Below, in pieces: positions 28,900 through 36,588 of a DNA stretch of 64,000 nucleotides. How positions within the stretch are numbered: position 1 is the first letter of the stretch; the number at the start of each line of letters is the position of its first letter. Made by a program: the position numbers and the translations under genes. The notes beneath the pieces were generated by a model. It saw only the letters and a list, made by a program, of their open reading frames with translations. It had not been told where the DNA came from and searched no databases. Source of the stretch: an uncultured Microbulbifer sp. GTDB taxonomy: Bacteria; Pseudomonadota; Gammaproteobacteria; Pseudomonadales; Cellvibrionaceae. The DNA is taken from contig NZ_CANMKV010000019.1 of the NCBI RefSeq assembly GCF_947498635.1, forward strand, positions 1 through 64,000, given 5' to 3'.

Positions 28900-30633
28900 T
28901 CAACTCTCAAAAGGAAAAACGATTGGTAATAAAATCAAAACCGATAATGAATAAGCAATCGTCAGAGGCAGGCCCGCCCGCAGGAAATCCCGCAAGTGAT
29001 AACCGCCCAAGTTTTGTACAATTAAGTTGGTCTGATATCCAAATGGAGTGAGAAAGCTCGCACTAGCCCCATAGGCCACAGCCATCACAAACGGCATCCA
29101 GCTAACCCCGAAACTCTCCGCCAAACTCCAGGCGAGTGGAAATGTCAATGCCGCAGCAGCATTATTGGTCATCAATTCTGTCAGTAATAAAGTGAGCAGA
29201 AAAATACCCACCACGCCAACCAGTGGTCCAGCGCCCTGTAATGCAGCTCTCATTGACTGAGCCAGGCTATCAGCCAAACCACTACCTGAAAAGGCCTCAG
29301 CCAACACTAAAGCGCTAGCAATAATGATCCATATCTGAAAGGGAAAACGCCGCTGCAATTCAGAAGTAGTAACGATATTCAGAGCTACCATACAACCGAG
29401 CAAAACCACCAGTCCCTTCAATAAGGAAAAAATACCCAATGCAGAACCAGCCACTACACCAGCAAATCCAAATCCCATTAACCAACTATCCCGTCGGGAA
29501 AGTTGGCGCTGTACGTTCGTACCGCTGATTACATAGAAATTTTTATCAATGTTGCGGTGATGCTTGAAATCCTGCCCTACGGCCAACAATAGAACATCTC
29601 CCGACTGCAGCTGAATTTCACCAAGCTTACCCGAGAGCCGATCACCGCCACGACGCATGGCTACTACCGCCGCATCAAAACGAGTGCGGAACTGACAGCT
29701 CTTAAGAGTTTCACCAAGGATACTGGAGTTTGGGGTAAGGACGACCTCAGTAAGCTCCATATGCAGCGTATCGTCATCCAATGCAAATAAACGCAAGCCC
29801 TCAATAGCCTGGAGTCTTTGTAAATCTCGAACATCGCCACTAAAAAGGAGCTTATCGCCACTGCGTATCAACTCTGTTGGCGCTACCGGGCTGATACTGC
29901 AGCCCTCCCGAATGACTTCAACCAGATAGAGAGTTTCAAGTTGACGCAGATTATTTTGCTCAACGGTGCGCCCATTTAGCGGGGAATCAGCAGTCACCTC
30001 TGCCTCCAGCAGATACTGGGCCACCTCCTCCTCGACAGCTCCCCCCTCCGGTAATAGGCGATTACATAACAGTAAAACTATCAATCCCACCAATACTGCC
30101 ACAGCGCCAATGGGCAGGAAGGCAAAAAAGTCCAATGAAGGCTCACCTCTATCCAGCACAAAGCTGTTTACGATCAGGTTCGTGGAAGTACCAATCAGGG
30201 TTAAGGTTCCCCCTAGAATCGCCGCATAAGAGAGAGGTAACAACAGCTTGCCCGCAGGGTGTCGCCGCTGAGCCTTAATACTGGAAGCTAAAGCCGCAAC
30301 CACAGCGGTATTATTCAGAAACGCCGAACTCAACGCAGTAGCACTCGTGAGCCTAAGAAGGCTTGACTTTAAGCCCCCCCCAATCAAGCCATCGGATATT
30401 GCCCTGAGCCAGCGGGCCTTTTCTAGGCCGATAGAAATCAGGAGGAGAGCTACCAATGTCACCAGACCAGGATTGACAGCTTTCTGTAGTACTGACTCAA
30501 CTGGCACGAAACCAGTTAAAAAACAAACAGCGGCAGCTGAAGCAAAAACCAGAGATGGGCGAAATCGGGTGAAAATCAGGGAACCGATTACCAGGACGAA
30601 GATACCGGCAACAAATAATTGAGAAAGAGTCAT
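28900..30633 (-). CDS. SLC13/DASS-family transporter with two RCK_C domains
   Basis: A 577-residue inner-membrane anion transporter with about 10 or more transmembrane helices in two halves and, between them (about 205-365), two TrkA-C/RCK_C-like cytosolic domains (SPLNGRTVEQNNLRQLETLYLVEV and SSILGETLKSCQFRTRFDAAVVAM). Signatures IGTSTNLIVNSFV and TPFGYQTNLIV match the SLC13 family, as in SAC1/SLT-type sulfate permeases. Presence inside a capsule locus suggests import of sulfate or a dicarboxylate for polymer modification, but no sulfotransferase was found nearby. A G8 tract lies at codon 85 (GGGLKSS). Confidence 0.88.
   Translation of the reverse strand: MTLSQLFVAGIFVLVIGSLIFTRFRPSLVFASAAAVCFLTGFVPVESVLQKAVNPGLVTLVALLLISIGLEKARWLRAISDGLIGGGLKSSLLRLTSATALSSAFLNNTAVVAALASSIKAQRRHPAGKLLLPLSYAAILGGTLTLIGTSTNLIVNSFVLDRGEPSLDFFAFLPIGAVAVLVGLIVLLLCNRLLPEGGAVEEEVAQYLLEAEVTADSPLNGRTVEQNNLRQLETLYLVEVIREGCSISPVAPTELIRSGDKLLFSGDVRDLQRLQAIEGLRLFALDDDTLHMELTEVVLTPNSSILGETLKSCQFRTRFDAAVVAMRRGGDRLSGKLGEIQLQSGDVLLLAVGQDFKHHRNIDKNFYVISGTNVQRQLSRRDSWLMGFGFAGVVAGSALGIFSLLKGLVVLLGCMVALNIVTTSELQRRFPFQIWIIIASALVLAEAFSGSGLADSLAQSMRAALQGAGPLVGVVGIFLLTLLLTELMTNNAAAALTFPLAWSLAESFGVSWMPFVMAVAYGASASFLTPFGYQTNLIVQNLGGYHLRDFLRAGLPLTIAYSLSVLILLPIVFPFES
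30374..30381 (-). repeat. G8 homopolymer tract in SLC13 gene
   Basis: Eight consecutive C on the plus strand, coding Ile-Gly-Gly-Gly near codon 85 of 577; a frameshift there would destroy the transporter. Confidence 0.8.
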
Positions 30634-31227
30634 AAGATCTGAGTGTTGCTCTGGTTACCGGTGTAGATATTTGCACTTTTTACACGTCTTAGCGAGGTCA
30701 AATTATACTAAATTTAGTGCCGACACCAAACGTTATTGAGTTAAGCCAAAATAACGTGATAACTATAGCTACCTATCCCATCAACATTCTTTTAAAACGA
30801 ACGCTATCAATCCACATTAACACAGAGAAATTTTCGCACTTCTTCGGAGTTTTTTCTGACCTTCCATTGCTGAACACTGGATCAGCCAGACCTACTTAAC
30901 GCTTCTCAATTATTTCATCAAAACCCGGGATAAACCTGACTAGCCAGGATGTTTTTTCTCCCATCATTTCGTAAAAAGTAGTGCCCATGATGCCTCATAA
31001 GGTCAATGGTAATACCTGGTGGGAGTACCTCCAACTTAATAGCCAATCGCAATTCTAGCCCAGCCGGCCTTATAAGAACGGACCCACTCGCTTTTCATAA
31101 ATTTTTTAATTCAATAAAATGTAAATTTTATCAACCAGACAATACCCCATTCTAGCTCGTCCCACTCTTCCTTCACTGGAAGTGTACGCCCTCCAGACTC
31201 CTGTACTGCTAACAGAGGTATTCGGCA
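30634..31227. other. Spacer between PhyH-like and SLC13 genes
   Basis: 594 bases, AT-rich, with no credible gene on either strand. It probably contains a promoter for the kpsC block because the gap breaks the operon. Confidence 0.35.
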
Positions 31228-32043
31228 CTACCGCCTAAAAAATCGGATAGTTTTACCGGCGAGACGTCGCAGTGACAACTTGGGGGATCTCACCCGGGAG
31301 AGTTGGTAGGGAGCGAAACGTTGGATCCATTCCGGTTCGCGCCAACGGATCTCAGATTCACTGCTGCACAAAGGTGTATAGTAACGACAGCCTTCGAAAT
31401 AATAGTGGGTAACGAGGCTGTGTCGTGAGAGGCTCTTGTCTGGATGACTACCACCGCCATGCAGTAGATTGGCGTGCCAAAGTAATACCTGCCCCTTCTT
31501 CAGTATCCCTCGTACTGCGCACAGGCTATTTTTCTCTATCATCGCCTGGATATAATTTTCATATTCATTGTAATGATCATAAGAAGGGGACACATCTACA
31601 TCCTGCATGGTAACCTCGGGTAACCTATGACTCCCAGGATAATAAACAAGTGCTCCGTTGCTTTCATCTACATCTTCCAACGCTACCCAGGCGCCAGCCA
31701 TATACCCCGATGGCTGACTGTTAAAGTGGATAGTATCGGAGTGCACTCTCTGTTGCGTACCCACAGGAAAGTTTAGGGTCTGAAAAGCCTTGGCTTTACG
31801 CCCAAACAGATCACGCAATGCCCTTAGCACACGCCTTTCCAGCGCAATACGCCGAACACCAGCATTGAAGCGCCAGGCATCCTGGATGCGCGTACCGTGA
31901 GCATAGTGCGAGCCAGTTTGGGGGCGATGGTAATAAGGTTCAACATCGGCAATCACACGGTCAAGCAAGCGTGCCTTCAGACGAAAGTCTAAAATCAGCA
32001 TTCCGTCACGATGAAAATTTGCTTTCTGTTGCGAGCTCAGCAT
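31228..32043 (-). CDS. PhyH-family Fe(II)/2-oxoglutarate dioxygenase, 271 aa
   Basis: Second dioxygenase of the locus. HxD is in RVHSDTIHFNSQP, followed by MAGAWVALEDVDESNGALVYYPGSHRLP; the distal His is in LLHGGGSHPDKSLSRHS with the 2-oxoglutarate Arg just after it. It lacks the N-terminal membrane-like segment of the other copy and is only distantly similar, so it is not a recent duplicate. The substrate is unknown; as it is next to a large glycosyltransferase, the capsule or an attached group is the likely target. Confidence 0.86.
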   Translation of the reverse strand: MLSSQQKANFHRDGMLILDFRLKARLLDRVIADVEPYYHRPQTGSHYAHGTRIQDAWRFNAGVRRIALERRVLRALRDLFGRKAKAFQTLNFPVGTQQRVHSDTIHFNSQPSGYMAGAWVALEDVDESNGALVYYPGSHRLPEVTMQDVDVSPSYDHYNEYENYIQAMIEKNSLCAVRGILKKGQVLLWHANLLHGGGSHPDKSLSRHSLVTHYYFEGCRYYTPLCSSESEIRWREPEWIQRFAPYQLSRVRSPKLSLRRLAGKTIRFFRR

Positions 32044-32107
32044 TTCTAGCGATTCCTGAAATAAACTCGAGATATCAAACCCGTAAAATGTCGTTACCCA
32101 AAGTCAA

Positions 32108-34327
32108 TCAGCGCCAGAGGGGGGCTTTTGTTCGTTCATTTAATCCCAGTGAAAAATCTTCCCTGGTGTGCGTCAAAAACGGGCTGTAATACGGATCCAT
32201 TCCCGCACACGTCGACCATCTGGTCTTTAAACACATCGCCTCTCGATCAAACCTAGCCCGCTTTTCCGGAGTATTATCGATACCACGGCTAATAGATTCA
32301 TGGTGATACATTTCTGCCCAGGGTGTCCATAGGTTGCGGTAACCCGCCGCCTTCACCTTCAAACAGAAATCTACATCGTTAAAGGCCACTGCAAAGTGCT
32401 TCTCATCCAGCCCGCCAACCGCTTCAAAAATACTTTTGCGCACCAGCAAACAGGCGGCAGTAACCGCTGAAAAGTTTTGAGTGCAGATTAGTCGATTCCT
32501 ATAGCCCACAGCATGATGATGGTAAAATTTATGAGCATGGCCTGCCAATCCGCCCAAACCGATCACAACTCCGGCATGCTGTATACGTCCATCGCCATAA
32601 TGCAGTTTGGCCCCCACACAGCCAATTTCAGACCTTATCGCATGCCCAACCATTTCCATCAACCAATCGGGTGAGGCCACCTCAGTATCATTGTTGACCA
32701 GACCAATAATTTCACCGCGAGCATGCTGTACGCCGAAGTTGTTAATTGCCGAGTAATTGAAGGGCGCATCGTACTTGATTACCCTCACATTGGGCAAAGT
32801 TTTCAGTTTCGCCAAATATTCCAGTGTTTCCGACTCCACGCTCTGATTATCTAAAACCAGAATTTCGTAGTTCCTATAGGTTGTTTTCTCAAGAATACTA
32901 TCAATACACTGCCTTAACATCGACAGCATATCCCGCGTAGGAATCAAAAGGGAAACCAGTGGCTCTTCCTGCTGCACTGGCCAACGCACATGTAATGTTT
33001 CTCGATTTTTTTTAGACTCTACCTCAACATCACTGCAGCCTATCTCATCAAAATATTTCTTTAAAATACGTCGACTACTTTGTATATATTGCTCGCCATC
33101 GATAGTTTTATATCTATGAAAAAGGATTCTCGGTATATGAATAATTTCCCTTTGTGGATTTTCCAGTTTCCGTAACACCCGAAGAAACAACGTATAGTCC
33201 CAAGCGACTTCACCCGCCGATTCAATAGGTCCATATTCATCTAAAATACCGGGTGCAAAAAGTACAAATTCCCCTATATAATTTCGGGAAAAAAGCAGAT
33301 CTGGATTCCAGGCGGGCTTGAAATTTGGCCGACAGCGCCGACCTGCCTCATTGAGCAAATCCTCATCGGCATAAATAATTTTCGCATGGGAATTCTTCCT
33401 CACAACATACTGCAAACAAGAAAGTGCCTTGGAGGAAAGTACCGCTCGCGGAGGGCACATTAACCGATAGGTATCGGCATCTATTATTTTCTTCAGGATC
33501 TCAGCGCCACTTAACGCTTTATCAATCAACCTAATCTTGTTATTGGAATCAACAAATTCCCTAAACTTGACAAGATCATTATCACTAATTTTTTTTGCCG
33601 GAAGGATAAACAATTTCCAGTTCTGATAACTTTGATCTAGTACTGAATCAATAGTATTTCGTATATCATTCAGTGTATCGGTCACACTAACCGGCATCAA
33701 AAGCGAAAAACACAAATCCGCAGACGTTTTGAATGAATCGGGCCAAAGGGTTGGTTCAATGGTCTTGACCCAGTCCCCATAAGAAGCTCGTACTCTACGG
33801 GGACTAAAAGTTGCATCGTAACAGGCCCAACGATTAGTCATTCTGGATGGCACTCGTAATTGTCGGCTTGTTAATCTAGAACGCATACGATTACGAGCAA
33901 ATAGCAGAGACACTCTCACCAAAGTCAACTGGCGAATGGTGAAGTCACATTCACATTGTGCCGGAGAAAAAAGTAGCTCTTCCCCCCCCCGGGCAAACCA
34001 AATCAGACGCTTGGATACACGCCCATTGCGTACAGGCAAACGTAATCGTTGGGACTTACGCCCCTCCTTGTGCTGAAGCACAAAGGCCGTATCCAAATAG
34101 CTTTGATCCGATTCAATCAAAACTTCTACCATATACCAGCCACGCGCAAAATTTTTGTTCGCGATGGAGAACATAGATTGGCTGGAAATGGATTTGCCGG
34201 TTATACAGCCGTCGGTACCCGGCTGGATAGTCATCCCCTGAAGCGGGCACAGCAGTGGACGTAAATCGTACCTCGTTAAATGAGGGACAGCGATTTCAGG
34301 GCGCTTAACTCCCATATACAACTTCAT
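32108..34327 (-). CDS. Large GT2 glycosyltransferase, 739 aa
   Basis: A three-part protein. Residues about 1-200 form an accessory beta-rich domain; about 205-430 form a first GT2-like fold that looks degenerate (CFSLLMPVSVTDTL, IIYADEDLLNEAG); about 455-700 form a canonical GT2 domain (VSLLIPTRDMLSML, LVNNDTEVASPDWL, and the W-x-E-M-Y-H-H-E-S segment near the end). Such proteins are common in O-antigen and capsule loci and probably add sugars processively or in pairs. The start has gggag four bases upstream. A G9 tract at codon 113 lies in the N-terminal domain, so slippage would switch the gene off. Confidence 0.85.
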   Translation of the reverse strand: MKLYMGVKRPEIAVPHLTRYDLRPLLCPLQGMTIQPGTDGCITGKSISSQSMFSIANKNFARGWYMVEVLIESDQSYLDTAFVLQHKEGRKSQRLRLPVRNGRVSKRLIWFARGGEELLFSPAQCECDFTIRQLTLVRVSLLFARNRMRSRLTSRQLRVPSRMTNRWACYDATFSPRRVRASYGDWVKTIEPTLWPDSFKTSADLCFSLLMPVSVTDTLNDIRNTIDSVLDQSYQNWKLFILPAKKISDNDLVKFREFVDSNNKIRLIDKALSGAEILKKIIDADTYRLMCPPRAVLSSKALSCLQYVVRKNSHAKIIYADEDLLNEAGRRCRPNFKPAWNPDLLFSRNYIGEFVLFAPGILDEYGPIESAGEVAWDYTLFLRVLRKLENPQREIIHIPRILFHRYKTIDGEQYIQSSRRILKKYFDEIGCSDVEVESKKNRETLHVRWPVQQEEPLVSLLIPTRDMLSMLRQCIDSILEKTTYRNYEILVLDNQSVESETLEYLAKLKTLPNVRVIKYDAPFNYSAINNFGVQHARGEIIGLVNNDTEVASPDWLMEMVGHAIRSEIGCVGAKLHYGDGRIQHAGVVIGLGGLAGHAHKFYHHHAVGYRNRLICTQNFSAVTAACLLVRKSIFEAVGGLDEKHFAVAFNDVDFCLKVKAAGYRNLWTPWAEMYHHESISRGIDNTPEKRARFDREAMCLKTRWSTCAGMDPYYSPFLTHTREDFSLGLNERTKAPLWR
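33982..33990 (-). repeat. G9 homopolymer tract in GT2 gene
   Basis: Nine consecutive C on the plus strand, read as Arg-Gly-Gly at codon 113 of 739. Confidence 0.85.
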
Positions 34328-35190
34328 AAGCTCCCATTACTATCTCGAACAGCCTTTACTTGCATTCTAATTTTGCCTGAAGACAAAAAATAGGCTATTA
34401 AAAAATTAGGTTTCTTGACATTCACTATTAATCACAGAAAAATTCTGGATATATATTTTATAAAGGAGTTTTCTTAGCAAGCAGAAATTCGTAATTTATA
34501 AAATAAAATTATCTTTTTCTTTATGCTGCAAGAAAAGTAACCTTTGCTCATCAGCAATTCCCAGCAAGTCTATCTCTATTACCATTCTTACCCGCCTTAC
34601 CTGTCATGTTTAGACACATATTTCCTCCCAACCGGCATCCTTTTAAAACACTCTACTCCGACCATTTAAAGATCATGTAACTTTTGAATCAAGAGTCAGA
34701 TCATTGCAACTTCCTCTGGATAGGTGCGCTATATGGCATGAAAAATGTTTCGAGTATGTCTCCGCCAACATTAAAGTAATCACTCAATACTAGCTTTTCA
34801 CTTAAGTCTGCACCTTACTTACACCAAAAAGCATCAGTAACCTTGACGGCTCTTAGCTTATCTCGATTGATGTAAATATCGAGAGACATTACGTCTTGCT
34901 ATCTATAACAAAACCAACGATCCATTGGACCCAAACGCAAACCAGTCACATCATAAGCTTAAATTTTGATCGAATCACGAGAAAAATATCTATTAACAAC
35001 ATCAAAATTAGTTAGACTAATGAGCTACACTCCTTTGTAAACAGCTTGAGAGATCCCTTTAAAAACAGCTCCAAAACTACTTTGACCAATAAATACAAAT
35101 CAATAATTCAAACTTTTTAATATTTCATAGCATTCGACATCAAGCAATATTAGTAGATGTCAACGTATTTCCTCAACATCCCATAACGTT
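34328..35190. other. Long AT-rich spacer in the capsule locus
   Basis: 863 bases, the longest gap of the locus, without a credible reading frame. Very AT-rich near 34380-34520 and 34960-35150. No inverted-repeat ends or transposase remnant seen. It may carry the promoter of the GT2/PhyH block. Confidence 0.35.
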
Positions 35191-36540
35191 CTAACTATTT
35201 GATGGTACGCTACTGGCTAATAATAATGAATGATACCGGGCACCGGATTCTGAAAGTCCACTTTTAAGCCAGTGAGCCTGATTACCTATAACCTCTACAC
35301 GGCTGTCTTCACTAAGTCCTGACCACTTTTCCGCAATTTCATCCGCGAGTTGATATCCAACTACTGGAGGACGAACTACAAAACGACCATTAGTTTGGGC
35401 AATTAAAAAATCCGGACTCTCTTTCGCAACAACTGTAGCATCAATATTTCCGGCTGAATGTACAAATATCACATCGGTAAAAACCCGAGCGACATAGTCC
35501 AACATGGTATAACTCGAGGAAGAGCCAAAGATCAAGCATTTAGCCGCCACCAAAGCATTTTTCTTGTGTGTGACCAGCACCCGCCCCATATTGGGTAAAT
35601 GGTTGTCGTACCGTACCCATTGACGATAGGAAATGCCACTCGGCATCCATTCTCTCGCAGACCGTCTTGGGAACATTTTGTTTCCCAGATCCCCCCCCCT
35701 CAGACGCTCCTTGAAATTATCCTTCTCAAAGAATGTTTCGATACTTGCTATATCCAATCCCAGAACTTCCAAGACAGCCATCAAACCGCACAAGGCTCCC
35801 TTATGAGTCCAGTGGGTGTCACAAACACGAAACATCTGTTCTGATGACCTCCGCATTCTCTCCGTAGGATGTACCACCTTATGATCTGGCCTCGCTAATT
35901 TTTCCACCTGCTCCACAGGGGTTGTAGGCCCTTTTAGGTGGGGGTAATAATCCGACATCACCATCTCTTTGGCTGGCGCAATCAGTACTGCGTAAGCACA
36001 ATGATACTCCGCTGCCAAATCATGAAGAGAATCGAGGTAGTCCGACCAGGCACGTCGCTCCAATCGGCCTAACAGTAATTCCCCGCAAAATTGTTCGACA
36101 CTCTGATTCGTATCATTATCAAGAAACAGCCAACCATCCCGCCCTTCGAGGATTTTCAAACTTCCTTCGACAAAAAACTGGATGACATCATAGTCAAGAC
36201 CGGCAATCTCAAAGCCAAAGACGCCATTATCTGTTGCAAGGGTTATAGCAGTGCGAAATCCACAATATAATTGTGCGTGCCTATCAGGTGCATCACCCAA
36301 GACCCGGCTCACTACATCCGGCCGGGGGACCTCCACTTTTAGATAAACCTTTCGCTCAGCAGCCTTTACATATGGCCGCACATTAGCTCCCCTCTCGGCC
36401 AGTACCCACCCTTGAAACATCAGGCCTGGGCCCATAAGAGATTCGGCATCGCAGTCCTGCTCATGACGAGGGTAGTCCAGACACCACCGGAATACGCCCG
36501 GACAGTTGGGGGTTAATGGTTTAATAGAGATGTGATACAT
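35191..36540 (-). CDS. AlgX/AlgJ-like SGNH O-acetyltransferase, 449 aa
   Basis: Resembles the SGNH-hydrolase-like domain of alginate O-acetyltransferases. After a beta-rich N-terminal domain of about 130 residues comes EGRDGWLFLDNDTNQ, the family opening; the catalytic Asp-x-His is DTHWTHKGA (about 230), and the nucleophile Ser is in LIFGSSSSYTM (about 335). It probably acetylates hydroxyls of the polymer. No signal peptide is visible, unlike periplasmic AlgJ/AlgX, and no MBOAT partner (AlgI) is in the window, so its acetyl donor and compartment are unclear. A G9 tract is at codon 281. Confidence 0.78.
   Translation of the reverse strand: MYHISIKPLTPNCPGVFRWCLDYPRHEQDCDAESLMGPGLMFQGWVLAERGANVRPYVKAAERKVYLKVEVPRPDVVSRVLGDAPDRHAQLYCGFRTAITLATDNGVFGFEIAGLDYDVIQFFVEGSLKILEGRDGWLFLDNDTNQSVEQFCGELLLGRLERRAWSDYLDSLHDLAAEYHCAYAVLIAPAKEMVMSDYYPHLKGPTTPVEQVEKLARPDHKVVHPTERMRRSSEQMFRVCDTHWTHKGALCGLMAVLEVLGLDIASIETFFEKDNFKERLRGGDLGNKMFPRRSAREWMPSGISYRQWVRYDNHLPNMGRVLVTHKKNALVAAKCLIFGSSSSYTMLDYVARVFTDVIFVHSAGNIDATVVAKESPDFLIAQTNGRFVVRPPVVGYQLADEIAEKWSGLSEDSRVEVIGNQAHWLKSGLSESGARYHSLLLASSVPSNS
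35691..35699 (-). repeat. G9 homopolymer tract in AlgX-like gene
   Basis: Nine consecutive C on the plus strand, read as Arg-Gly-Gly-Asp at about codon 281 of 449, between the two catalytic motifs. Confidence 0.85.
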
Positions 36541-36588
36541 GTTTCGTTGTTTACCAGAGCCGGGCTGGACCCGGCAGCTTAAAATACT

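Noticed and set aside
31228..31235. Minus-strand match to the 8-base core of an ops/RfaH element (ggcggtag)
   Set aside because: It is formed by the last codons and stop of the PhyH-like gene, the following bases do not match the ops consensus, and the same 8-mer also occurs inside the SLC13 coding region (about 29664), so it is likely chance.
34415..34420. ttgaca hexamer as a plus-strand promoter
   Set aside because: No matching -10 at normal spacing and no plus-strand gene follows.
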